From Planctomycetota bacterium (GTDB lineage: Bacteria; Planctomycetota; PUPC01; JACPCR01), in NCBI GenBank assembly GCA_030740295.1, contig JASLXP010000429.1, positions 1 through 15,681 on the forward strand: a DNA stretch of 15,681 nt, given 5' to 3'. Shown in pieces: positions 1-7,585 of the stretch. Numbering within the stretch: the first letter of the stretch is position 1; each line of letters starts with the position of its first letter. The notes beneath the pieces were generated by a model that was not told the DNA's origin, searched no databases, and saw nothing but the letters and a program-made list of their open reading frames with translations. The position numbers were made by a program, and so were the translations under genes.

Positions 1-1
1 C

Positions 2-2521
2 GAGACTGATGCGGCGGAACCGAGGGACACAGCCGAACCAGCTAAGGCCGGCGAGGAAGAAGTTTATGAGCCACCCAGTGATTTAGCTGAGCCGGCGTCT
101 TCCGTCGAAGAAGAGGCTTTTATCGACGTGGTTCTCGAAGAACCCGACGCGCTCGAACGCCGGTCCCTGCCGATAGAATCTATTGATGGTACCACAGCAC
201 TCCACAAGGATTTCGGTCCGCCGTCCGATTCCGACACCGAGACCACCGCTGCCGCTGATATCGAAACAGGGAGGCAGATCCGGATTGAGGAAGTGCTTTC
301 GGTTGAGGTGGAGAGCATCGGCCACCCGTTCCAGCAGCACCGCGCGCCTGCACGCTTTGCATATGACACTTTTGAGGAACGCCTTCAGTGGGGGCATGAA
401 AGCGCCAAGGACCAAGCCCGCCTTGCGCTCACCACGCAGAATGCATCCGAAGGGCATAAGTGTCTAAAGCTCTCTTATAAGAAGGGGAAGAAAGGCAAAT
501 TCGAAATACGGCGCGAAGTCTTCTTGACGCTGCCCCAGGTCGCCCGCTTCACGATGGATGTTTTCAGCCCGAAGGAAATACTCGATGCCAGGCTCGTGGT
601 CAGGGCTTCTCAAAAGGACTGGCGGCAATTTGAGTCAGAGCCGAACAAGATCAGACCGGGCTGGAATCGCTCCCTTTCGTTCGTCATCGACCCGGTCGGC
701 GGACAGGATTCCAATGCGCAGGAATGGGTGGATAACCTCGAGGATGTCATTCGGCTGAGTTTGGTTTTTACACCGCTCGAAGATAAGGATGGGACGATTT
801 TCCTGGACAACATCCGGATGGATACCGACCCGGAGAGCGCGGCCAGGGATTCCCGCGGCCCGGTCATTTACGATGTGCACCCCAGCGCGGCGAAAGTCGA
901 GCTACACCGCGCGCTGGAGCTCGACATAGATGCACAGCTCACCTGCACCAACGTGTTCGACCGTTCGGAGGCCGATTTAATCGGGACGTTCTTTTCGCCT
1001 TCAGGAAAAAAGAGAACTGTTCACGGATTCGCCTATGACTTTGCATCGAAGAAAAGTTCAAGGACCGACTGGCGGATGCGGTTCGCGCCGGATGAGGCGG
1101 GCGCCTGGGAATATGTGGTTGAGGCAAGAGACAAGACCGGAAAAGCCGTCTCACGGCGTGGACAGTTTGCATGTGTTCGGACATTGGATCTACCGGGCAT
1201 GATCCGAGTCAGTGGGAAGGATCCGCGTTATTTCGAATTCGAGAACGGCCAGTTCTTTTATCCCATCGGCCAGAACATCGCCTGGGCCAGCGGCATGGCT
1301 TCGTACTTCAAGAGTCTGGAGGACAACGGCTGCAACACGACCAGGGTCTGGATGTGCCCCTGGCATCTCCAACTCGAGGGCCCAAAGAACCCGGGGCACT
1401 ACAACACAGAGAATGCACGACGGTTCGATGCGATACTGTCCCTCGCAGAGAAACACGGCCTGTACATGATGCTGGTCATGGAATACCACGGCATGCATCT
1501 CGGTGATTGGTCGCGCAATCCGTACAACTTTGAGAACGGCGGGCCGTGCTCGAAGCCGTTCGAGTTTTTCACACTCAAGGAAGCCAAAGAGCTTTTCAAA
1601 CGCCGGCTTCAATACATCGTTGCCCGCTGGGGGCATTCGTCATCCATCTTTGCCTGGGAGCTCTGGAACGAGGTCGACCTGGTGGGTGATTACAAATTCA
1701 TTATCGAGGAAGACAACTTCAAACAGATCATTGAATGGCATCGCGAAATGGGATCCTATCTGAAATCCCTGGATCCGTACGGGCACCTGGTCACTACGAG
1801 CACATCAAATACGAACCGTCCCGATGGCATCTACAAGCTCGATGAGATCGACTTTATCCCGAAGCATTTTTATCGCGAGAAAATCGTCGACGAGGTCGTC
1901 GTGCAATACAAGGCCAACAAAGACGCGCGCAAGCCCTATTTTGTGGCTGAGTTTTCCGGCGGCACGGACCCGCGCAAAGACCAGGAGGACGCCCTGGGCC
2001 TGCGCCTGCACGCCGGAATCTGGGCCGCGATGATGACCCGGACCGGCGGCTCCGCTCTGCCCTGGTGGTGGGACATACACATCCAGAAGAATAACCTGTA
2101 TCACCACTACAAGGCGTTAGCCGCCTTTGCCAAGGGTGAAGACCCCAGAGGAAAACAGGTCCGGTTCTTCACCGAAGAACTGGTCAGCAACAAACACAGT
2201 GTGGATATCCTCGGCACTTTCAATCGGACGGAAGCCACTTTCTGGGTATACAACCGGCAGGCGCTCGAGACCGATCTTTCGGCCGCAGCTTTTCCAGTGC
2301 TTTCCGCTCCAATCCAGATGGATCTCAGTGGTTTGATTTCAGGCAACTACAATGTTGAAATCTGGGATACCTGGACAGGAAAGCGAACGACTTCGCTTCA
2401 GTTGGAGGCCGGCGTCAAGGGCCTCCAGGTTGAGCTTCCAGAATCTGACAGGGACTTTGCTGTAAAGGTACGGAGGCAGGATCGGGCCTCCCATCCGAGC
2501 ATCAAATTCTACGCAAAATAA
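2..2521 (+). CDS. Multidomain glycoside hydrolase (DUF5060 plus TIM-barrel), 5' partial
   Basis: The reading frame is open from base 2, so the gene starts left of the window; the GTG at 128 is only an internal codon. Residues below count from that GTG. The visible N-terminus, to about residue 60, is an acidic Glu/Asp/Pro/Ala-rich linker. Residues about 77-232 look like a jelly-roll carbohydrate-binding module ending in FLDNIRMD. Residues about 248-350 match a DUF5060-type beta-sandwich. A GH5-like TIM barrel follows, with WELWNE carrying the likely acid/base Glu515 and YFVAEF carrying the likely nucleophile Glu608. The C-terminus (about 690-790, containing GNYNVEIWDTWTG) resembles the beta-sandwich that ends DUF4038/DUF5060 glycosidases. 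The role is probably hydrolysis of a plant or algal polysaccharide at the surface or outside the cell; the signal peptide would lie outside the window. The substrate cannot be read from sequence. The FHA gene starts 12 bases downstream. Confidence 0.85.
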   Translation, partial: ETDAAEPRDTAEPAKAGEEEVYEPPSDLAEPASSVEEEAFIDVVLEEPDALERRSLPIESIDGTTALHKDFGPPSDSDTETTAAADIETGRQIRIEEVLSVEVESIGHPFQQHRAPARFAYDTFEERLQWGHESAKDQARLALTTQNASEGHKCLKLSYKKGKKGKFEIRREVFLTLPQVARFTMDVFSPKEILDARLVVRASQKDWRQFESEPNKIRPGWNRSLSFVIDPVGGQDSNAQEWVDNLEDVIRLSLVFTPLEDKDGTIFLDNIRMDTDPESAARDSRGPVIYDVHPSAAKVELHRALELDIDAQLTCTNVFDRSEADLIGTFFSPSGKKRTVHGFAYDFASKKSSRTDWRMRFAPDEAGAWEYVVEARDKTGKAVSRRGQFACVRTLDLPGMIRVSGKDPRYFEFENGQFFYPIGQNIAWASGMASYFKSLEDNGCNTTRVWMCPWHLQLEGPKNPGHYNTENARRFDAILSLAEKHGLYMMLVMEYHGMHLGDWSRNPYNFENGGPCSKPFEFFTLKEAKELFKRRLQYIVARWGHSSSIFAWELWNEVDLVGDYKFIIEEDNFKQIIEWHREMGSYLKSLDPYGHLVTTSTSNTNRPDGIYKLDEIDFIPKHFYREKIVDEVVVQYKANKDARKPYFVAEFSGGTDPRKDQEDALGLRLHAGIWAAMMTRTGGSALPWWWDIHIQKNNLYHHYKALAAFAKGEDPRGKQVRFFTEELVSNKHSVDILGTFNRTEATFWVYNRQALETDLSAAAFPVLSAPIQMDLSGLISGNYNVEIWDTWTGKRTTSLQLEAGVKGLQVELPESDRDFAVKVRRQDRASHPSIKFYAK

Positions 2522-2533
2522 TCGGGCCGCGCG

Positions 2534-3073
2534 ATGCACACAGATGCCAGCTTTCTAAGCGACTTCTTTCAGTTGGTAAACAGTCAGACGAAAGAGGAAT
2601 TCCTGGAGACTTTTCCAGACCCCTTCCTGTTACAGAGCAAAGGGCTCATTGATGACTGCCCAAGCACGGCGCACTTCACCACCCTTCGATTCAAAAGGGT
2701 TGAGCCAAACACCATGTTGAGTCCGGCCCTTCGCGAAAAGGGAAAACTGCGCGTCTTCAAAGTAAGGAAAGATGACCTCAACGCGTTTGCGGACATGATC
2801 ACCATCGGCCGAGCCAGTAACAACGACATCTCACTGCCCTTCGCCAGCATCTCCAAATTCCACGCCTACTTTAAGGTGGATGGCGATGACTGCACTCTAA
2901 CCGACGCCGGTTCGACGAATGGCACGTTCTTGAACAACGATCAACTCGACCCTGACAAGCCATCCATAATGAACGACGGGGACGGCCTGTCGGTCTCACC
3001 ACAGACAAATTTCACCTTTTATCGGCCCGGCAGTTTCTACGATTGGGTCAAAAACCTCCTGCAGACACAATAG
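2534..3073 (+). CDS. FHA-domain protein
   Basis: This 179-residue protein carries one forkhead-associated domain in its second half (about residues 75-160). The classical signature is present: IGR at 91-93, ND at 97-98, SKFH at 107-110 and DAGSTNGTFLN at 124-134. Arg93, Ser107, His110 and Asn129 are the residues that usually form the phosphothreonine-binding face, so the domain should be able to bind. The first 70 residues match nothing I recognise. There is no signal peptide or membrane segment, so a cytoplasmic phosphopeptide-binding adaptor is likely. No Ser/Thr kinase or phosphatase lies in the window, so the partner is unknown. It starts 12 bases after the glycoside hydrolase stop and ends 2 bases before the dehydrogenase ATG, which suggests one transcript. 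No good Shine-Dalgarno precedes the ATG, so translation may be coupled to the gene before. Confidence 0.85.
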   Translation: MHTDASFLSDFFQLVNSQTKEEFLETFPDPFLLQSKGLIDDCPSTAHFTTLRFKRVEPNTMLSPALREKGKLRVFKVRKDDLNAFADMITIGRASNNDISLPFASISKFHAYFKVDGDDCTLTDAGSTNGTFLNNDQLDPDKPSIMNDGDGLSVSPQTNFTFYRPGSFYDWVKNLLQTQ

Positions 3074-3075
3074 AC

Positions 3076-4056
3076 ATGGGCCGACCCAGGGTGCTCCTGA
3101 CCAGAGATTTCATCGAGCTGGATATCTCTGATTTCCGCTCGGAGTTTGATATTCACGCCGGTAGCAAAGATGGCTTCATGTCTCGAGAAGAGCTTTTTGC
3201 GCATCTTCCCGAAGCCGATGCCGCTATCATCCGTCATCAGGATCATCCCAACCGTGAATTCATCGATGCCGCGCCCAATCTGAAAATCATCGCGAACTAC
3301 GGCGCCGGTTTCGAAACAGTAGATGTCGACCACGCCACAGAGCGCGGCATCTGGGTGACCAATACTCCCGATGTGTTGAACGACACTACGGCCGACCTTG
3401 CGATGACTTTACTCCTCTGTGTCTGCCGACGGGTAACAGAGGGAGAGCGGTATGTGCGGCAGGGAAAATGGATCACCTACGACCCCAACGATTTTCACGG
3501 CTCAGACCCGCGCGGCAAAACCCTCGGTATTGTCGGTATGGGCCGTATCGGTCAGGAGTTCGCCCGGCTGGCCCGGACGTTCAAGATGAAGATCATCTAT
3601 CACAATCGCCGGCGCGTCAGCGAAGAGATCGAGTCCAGCCTGGAAGCCGAGTACGTAGATTTCAGCGAGCTGCTGGCGCGCTCTGATTTCATCTCGCTCC
3701 ACACTCCCCTGACGGATGAGACGCGCTACCTCCTCGATACGGAAGAGTTCGAGAAGATGAAAGGCGGCGTCTACGTCATCAACACCGCCCGCGGCCAGGT
3801 AGTCAGAGAGTCCGCGCTGGCCGCAGCTTTGAGGTCAGGCAAAGTGGCCGGCGCCGGCCTGGACGTCCACGAAAACGAGCCGCAGGTCCATCCTGAATTC
3901 TTCGAGCTTGAGAATGTGGTACTCCTGCCCCACCTCGGCAGCGCGACGCTCGAGACACGAGCAAAGATGGCGGCACTGACCGTAGAGAATGTGCGGCTGG
4001 TCCTCGGGGGGCAAAGACCGAAGACGCCGGTGAATGAGGTGAGTGCGTTGGCCTAA
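3076..4056 (+). CDS. D-isomer-specific 2-hydroxyacid dehydrogenase (glyoxylate/hydroxypyruvate reductase type)
   Basis: A 326-residue NAD(P)-dependent oxidoreductase that should reduce a 2-oxoacid such as glyoxylate or hydroxypyruvate to the D-2-hydroxyacid, or run in reverse, in the cytoplasm. The nucleotide-binding motif GMGRIG is at 154-159. The catalytic triad is visible: Arg239 in NTARG, Glu268 in VHENEP and His286 in LLPHLGSAT, with the family's normal spacing. Length is typical. I chose the ATG at 3076 because the protein then begins GRPRVLLTR, as in relatives; a TTG at 3043 would add 11 residues and overlap the FHA gene. Neither start has a clear Shine-Dalgarno. The stop overlaps the stop of the opposing TPR gene by 4 bases. 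Exact substrate is uncertain: glyoxylate reductase fits best, while phosphoglycerate dehydrogenase is less likely because no C-terminal ACT domain is present. Confidence 0.88.
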   Translation: MGRPRVLLTRDFIELDISDFRSEFDIHAGSKDGFMSREELFAHLPEADAAIIRHQDHPNREFIDAAPNLKIIANYGAGFETVDVDHATERGIWVTNTPDVLNDTTADLAMTLLLCVCRRVTEGERYVRQGKWITYDPNDFHGSDPRGKTLGIVGMGRIGQEFARLARTFKMKIIYHNRRRVSEEIESSLEAEYVDFSELLARSDFISLHTPLTDETRYLLDTEEFEKMKGGVYVINTARGQVVRESALAAALRSGKVAGAGLDVHENEPQVHPEFFELENVVLLPHLGSATLETRAKMAALTVENVRLVLGGQRPKTPVNEVSALA

Positions 4057-4895
4057 AGGCCACCTTTCTTACGCGTATAACGGATATAGGTGTCGGCCTT
4101 CACGGCCCCCTTGCCTGCTGGGAAATCCCTTGCGGCAGTCACGAATGCTTCCTCCGCTGCAGCATAATTCTTCTGCATGAGATAACACTTTCCAGTGTTC
4201 AGGTGGAACAACTGTCGGTCTGGCGTGTACGGATGCGTTGAAATCAGATCAAGGTAATGGACCAAGGCGGCTGCATAATCCCTCATTTTGTATTGAAGAA
4301 TCGCTGCATTCTTGGTTGCTGCCTCCCGCAGGTTAACCGGGCCTTGCCTGGCAACTTGTCCGTACAGGCTTGCGGCCTCTGAGATCAGGGACCTGGCTTC
4401 ATCTGGTTTCATTGATGCAGACATGTCGGACAAGGCATCGGCGTGATATAGGTGGACCATTGCGGCAACTTTTCCGGGGAGGTTCCAGGGATGCTGCTTC
4501 ATGTCCGAAGGCAAGTGGTCCATCACTTCACGCGCCTTTGCCGGGCCTAATGTGTGCGCCTGGTTCAGATACTTCGAGATGAAATAAAGCTTCACTGCGG
4601 ACGGCGCCTGCGAGATGGAACTCAACCTGCGTGCAATCTGAGTTCCCTCTTTCGCAGCATCCAGAGTTCTTACCACGTTTTGCGACCACGCTGCTGCTCT
4701 TTCCTTTTCACCTTCAGAAGATATTGCTTTGGTGAATGCTTCTGCCGCGTCCTCAAGGCGGCGCTCATGCATAGCGATAAGCCCTGAATAATAAGCTTCG
4801 TAATACTTCGGAGAATGGAGGGACTCCCCACACACTCGGTCAGTGCTTTGGATGATTCCTGCAATAAGAATCACGATCGGCAGCATTCTATTCAT
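4053..4895 (-). CDS. Exported TPR-repeat protein
   Basis: A 280-residue protein made mostly of tetratricopeptide-like helical pairs. The N-terminus, MNRMLPIVILIAG, is a short basic stretch followed by a hydrophobic core, so it is probably a Sec signal peptide. The cysteine that follows (RVCGE) does not sit in a good lipobox. TPR-like segments are clear near residues 28-60 (YYEAYYSGLIAMHERRLEDA) and 215-275 (HLNTGKCYLMQKNYAAAEEA). The open frame runs further upstream to 5150, but that stretch lies inside the preceding gene and has no TPR or export character, so I start at the ATG at 4895. That ATG overlaps the end of the upstream TPR gene by 8 bases (ATGAATAG), which implies translational coupling. 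It probably acts as a periplasmic scaffold with its neighbour; no enzyme motif is visible. Confidence 0.75.
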   Translation of the reverse strand: MNRMLPIVILIAGIIQSTDRVCGESLHSPKYYEAYYSGLIAMHERRLEDAAEAFTKAISSEGEKERAAAWSQNVVRTLDAAKEGTQIARRLSSISQAPSAVKLYFISKYLNQAHTLGPAKAREVMDHLPSDMKQHPWNLPGKVAAMVHLYHADALSDMSASMKPDEARSLISEAASLYGQVARQGPVNLREAATKNAAILQYKMRDYAAALVHYLDLISTHPYTPDRQLFHLNTGKCYLMQKNYAAAEEAFVTAARDFPAGKGAVKADTYIRYTRKKGGL

Positions 4896-6204
4896 CTGGC
4901 TTCTCAAACACTCCGGAATTGAGTTTTTCCTTCGACTTCTTAGCCCAATGAGAATCCGGCCATCGTTGAATCCCCTTGGTGAAGGCTGATCGTGCGCTTT
5001 CCTTTTGACCTGAGCCCAGGAATGCCTCCCCCGCATGGTAAAGAGCTGGGCCGAGGAATGGCGGATTGCCGTTGTCTCTTTTTGTGAACTCAATGAGCTT
5101 CTCCGCAGCCATCTCATATAGCTTAATGTTCCCCTTTTCTTTGGCCGCACTGAGATAGCTCAAGCCAATCTGATAATGGACCTGAACGATACGGGCATGC
5201 TCAGGGAAGCGTTCGAGGCATTCTGTGTACGTCTTCGCAGCATTCTCAAATTCCTTGCGCCGACCGTAAATCACACCTGTCTGAATCAATGCATCGGCCA
5301 CTATCGCGCTCTCTTTAAATCTACCCATGAATGCCCGATACAGGCTGAGAGCTTTGAGTGGATCTTCCTCGTTCCAGGAACGCGCCTCTGCAAAGGATGC
5401 GGTTGGCGCAAGCGGGTGTTCAGGCATTGAGTCGACCAGCAACCGGAATTGCTTTCGAGCATCGCCCTGCTTTCCCTTCTGCTGCGCCGACAAGGCGGCG
5501 TAGTATGCCACCCGACCTCCCAGGCTGTCAGGTAATTGCTTCATGGAGAGCGATTCAAGAATTCTGTCGGCTTCCGACCGGTGTCGTTTTACTTCCTCAG
5601 GGAACTTCACTCTCCTCAGCTTTCCCAAAGCCTCACTCCAATCGAGAAGGCATCGGGCTCTTGCACAGTCTGCTGCCGCGGTCGCTTCATCGACCGCATT
5701 TAACGGCTTGCCATCTACGTGTGGATTCCACAGTTCCTTCTCTTTCAGCTTCAATGTCGCAGCTCGCTCAAAAGCCGTCGTTGCCAGAGCGTGAAACTTC
5801 ATTTCGTAAAGACACCGTCCCAGGTGGTATGCCGCGGCGAATGAATTCTTGTCCTGCAAAAGAACTTCATGATACTTCTGCGCTGCCGCCGAATACTGTT
5901 TGGCCTGGTAGAGCACGAAGGCATGCAGGTGTTTTGATTCGACATCCTTCTCGTTCGCGAGTTCCACCTTCCTCAGCAGCTCTGCGGCTTCGGTCCACTT
6001 TCTCTTTGACGCAGCGGCCTTCGCGCGGCCCTTCCACCTGCCCGTCATCTCTTCGAGTGAAATCAGCTCCGCCCCCAGCGGGGCAATCAGGATGAACGAC
6101 AGAGAAGCCGTAACGAAGGAGGATCTTAATTGGGATATGAATCGAGAACTCGCGCTGCGATGGTGCCTGACGGTATAGTGAAAATCACACAAGCAGTAAA
6201 TCAA
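4888..6204 (-). CDS. Exported TPR-repeat protein, larger partner
   Basis: A protein of up to 438 residues with many TPR-type helical hairpins. There is one block near residues 70-150 (AAAYHLGRCLYEMKFHALA) and a second near 255-430 (ALIQTGVIYGRRKEFENAAK, ALYHAGEAFLGSGQKESARS). The second block is arranged like YbgF/BamD-type periplasmic proteins. Residues 29-45 (SFVTASLSFILIAPLGA) look like the hydrophobic part of a signal peptide. The start is uncertain: no ATG is in frame before the hydrophobic segment. The candidates are TTG at 6204, with AAGG about 9 bases upstream, and TTG at 6192. The gene overlaps the next TPR gene by 8 bases, so the two are made together. Function is unknown; a periplasmic assembly or scaffolding role is the best guess. 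Confidence 0.72.
   Translation of the reverse strand: MIYCLCDFHYTVRHHRSASSRFISQLRSSFVTASLSFILIAPLGAELISLEEMTGRWKGRAKAAASKRKWTEAAELLRKVELANEKDVESKHLHAFVLYQAKQYSAAAQKYHEVLLQDKNSFAAAYHLGRCLYEMKFHALATTAFERAATLKLKEKELWNPHVDGKPLNAVDEATAAADCARARCLLDWSEALGKLRRVKFPEEVKRHRSEADRILESLSMKQLPDSLGGRVAYYAALSAQQKGKQGDARKQFRLLVDSMPEHPLAPTASFAEARSWNEEDPLKALSLYRAFMGRFKESAIVADALIQTGVIYGRRKEFENAAKTYTECLERFPEHARIVQVHYQIGLSYLSAAKEKGNIKLYEMAAEKLIEFTKRDNGNPPFLGPALYHAGEAFLGSGQKESARSAFTKGIQRWPDSHWAKKSKEKLNSGVFEKPDE
6172..6200 (-). promoter_or_regulatory. Possible promoter with palindrome at the 5' end of the TPR operon
   Basis: On the minus strand, TTTACT (6200-6195) and TATACC (6177-6172) are separated by 17 bases, a moderate match to sigma-70-type elements. 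The spacer contains a perfect short palindrome, GTGA-AAA-TCAC (6178-6188 on the plus strand), which could be an operator. The difficulty is that the frame of the TPR gene opens at 6204, upstream of the start of transcription this promoter would give. Either the promoter is false or the gene starts later at a codon I cannot identify. Confidence 0.25.
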
Positions 6205-6281
6205 GACGCGTGGCCTTGTGGATCATTCAGAATCGGATTTCTGAGGATGGCCCTCCTGTTCCGAGTGCACGCATGAACCAC

Positions 6282-6297
6282 GATTGAAATCACAATC
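6282..6297. promoter_or_regulatory. Inverted repeat GATTG-N6-CAATC, possible operator
   Basis: GATTG (6282-6286) and CAATC (6293-6297) form perfect half-sites around a 6-base centre. The left half overlaps TTGAAA (6284-6289), a reasonable -35 box. The matching -10, TATTTC at 6307-6312 after 17 bases, is poor. The position, about 120 bases before the dehydrogenase ATG, suits a repressor or activator site, but no regulator gene is in the window. Five-base arms can arise by chance. Confidence 0.3.
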
Positions 6298-6403
6298 CCC
6301 GTGTGATATTTCTTTAGCCCGCGCAGCGGTCCTACTGAAGGGGCCGAACACTCGCACGCAGAAACTGCGACAGGCAAAACAATTTCTATCCATTTGTATT
6401 AAG

Positions 6404-6409
6404 AGGAGG
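6404..6409 (+). promoter_or_regulatory. Strong ribosome binding site fixing the dehydrogenase start
   Basis: AGGAGG lies 6 bases before the ATG at 6416. It settles the start of the dehydrogenase, whose frame is open for another 44 codons upstream. It is the best Shine-Dalgarno in the window, so this gene is probably translated efficiently. Confidence 0.9.
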
Positions 6410-6415
6410 CTGATC

Positions 6416-7477
6416 ATGAAGGCCCAGGTCTTTTATGAACCCGAAAAAATGGCTCTCGAAGAGAGGGCCGTCCCCGAACCAGGCGATGATGAAGTTCTGG
6501 TCAAGGTGAAGTCCGTCGGTATCTGCGGATCGGATGTCGCCTATTACTTCGGTAACAGCTCACTTGAAACCGAAGACGGTAAAGGCCCACTCGTGATCGG
6601 TCACGAATTCACAGGTGAGATCGCCGGGGTCGGCTCGAATGCCGCGGGCTCGTTCGCTGAGGGCGACCGCGTGGTTGTCAATCCTGTGCAATCCCCATTC
6701 GATTCGCCTTGGACTAAGCGCGGGCTCTCCAACGTCGCCGACGGCAAGCGAGTGCTCGGTGTCAGCGAAGATGGCGGTTTCGCTGAATACTGCGTTTCCG
6801 ATTACCGCTGGACTCTCAAACTTGCCGACAACGTGACTTTCGACCAGGGAGCGCTGACCGAGCCGCTGGCATGCGGCCTCTATGCTGTGAACAACTGCCA
6901 ACTCCAGGAAGGCCAGAGCGTCATCGTCTTTGGGCCGGGCCCCATCGCTCTCATGATGGTGCAGGTGCTGAAGAGCCGCGGAGCCAAGAACGTGGTCCTC
7001 GTCGGTACCCGGGACTACCGTCTCGAGAAAGGCGCAGAGCTCGGCGCAACCCACATCATCAATGTCAGTGATGAGAGTTCGCCCCACTTCGCTGGAGATC
7101 TCGAAGGCAAGATAAGAGAGATTAACGACGGTGAACTGGCAGACCGCGTTATCACTGCCACCAGCTCTCTCTCCGCCATTCAGCAGGCCCTCGGTGTCAC
7201 CGGCCCCAATTCGATCCTCGTCATTTTCGGCCTCCCCGGCGACAAAGACGTACTGGAAGTGCCGATCCTCGATACCATCCTGATGGACAAGACCATCCGC
7301 TTCTCATGGCTCGCGCCGAATACCTGGGAAGAGGCCGTTCAACTCATATCGGACGGTATCGTCGACATGGACGCCATCATCAGCCACAAGTTTGATCTCG
7401 ATTCCCTTGCCGAAGGCATCACCAAGGTCAGAGATCGTGTAGACAACTGCACCAAAGGCGTGATTAAGGTCTCGTAA
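6416..7477 (+). CDS. Zinc-type medium-chain alcohol/polyol dehydrogenase without structural zinc site
   Basis: A 353-residue medium-chain dehydrogenase (MDR) of the sorbitol/threonine/L-idonate dehydrogenase group. It should oxidise a secondary alcohol of a sugar or polyol with NAD(P), in the cytoplasm. The catalytic zinc ligands are visible: Cys37 in GICGSDV, His63-Glu64 in GHEFTGE and Glu149 in LTEPLACG. The nucleotide-binding loop GPGPIA is at 173-178. The lobe that normally holds four cysteines for a second, structural zinc (about residues 89-125) has none; it reads VNPVQSPFDSPWTKRGLSNV. Length is normal, so this is a lineage feature and not a deletion. The start is set by AGGAGG 6 bases upstream. 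The gene appears monocistronic, with its own terminator directly after it. The substrate cannot be named from sequence. Confidence 0.85.
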   Translation: MKAQVFYEPEKMALEERAVPEPGDDEVLVKVKSVGICGSDVAYYFGNSSLETEDGKGPLVIGHEFTGEIAGVGSNAAGSFAEGDRVVVNPVQSPFDSPWTKRGLSNVADGKRVLGVSEDGGFAEYCVSDYRWTLKLADNVTFDQGALTEPLACGLYAVNNCQLQEGQSVIVFGPGPIALMMVQVLKSRGAKNVVLVGTRDYRLEKGAELGATHIINVSDESSPHFAGDLEGKIREINDGELADRVITATSSLSAIQQALGVTGPNSILVIFGLPGDKDVLEVPILDTILMDKTIRFSWLAPNTWEEAVQLISDGIVDMDAIISHKFDLDSLAEGITKVRDRVDNCTKGVIKVS

Positions 7478-7502
7478 TCCAAACTTAGCGCGACAGCTTT
7501 TG

Positions 7503-7537
7503 AGCCTGGACGACACACGTTCGTCCAGGCTTTTTTT
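7503..7537 (+). terminator. Strong rho-independent terminator
   Basis: AGCCTGGACGA (7503-7513) pairs perfectly with TCGTCCAGGCT (7521-7531) to give an 11-base-pair stem with a 7-base loop, followed by a run of seven T (7531-7537). It lies 25 bases after the dehydrogenase stop. It separates that gene from the FAD oxidoreductase and works in the plus direction only, as the other side lacks a matching A/T run. Confidence 0.93.
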
Positions 7538-7585
7538 ATCCGTTCCTGTCTACAGCTCAGACGAAGCACTGACCACAGTTCAGCC

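Larger units (their letters stand above)
6205..6415. other. Divergent intergenic control region
   Basis: This 211-base gap separates the minus-strand TPR operon from the plus-strand dehydrogenase. Both strands hold short open frames, but none has a convincing start, ribosome site or protein character. The region must hold the control signals for at least the dehydrogenase. An inverted repeat at 6282-6297 and a strong ribosome site at 6404-6409 are the only distinct signals I see. Confidence 0.6.

Noticed and set aside
4896..5150. N-terminal extension of the smaller TPR gene to 5150
   Set aside because: The added 85 residues overlap the upstream TPR gene and would bury the signal peptide.
5358..6095. 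Open frame of 245 codons on the plus strand inside the larger TPR gene
   Set aside because: The product is rich in Pro, Ser and Arg without any fold, as expected of an antisense shadow; the minus strand encodes clear TPR repeats.
6284..6415. N-terminal extension of the medium-chain dehydrogenase by 44 codons
   Set aside because: Relatives start at MKAQVFYEP, and a perfect AGGAGG precedes that ATG.
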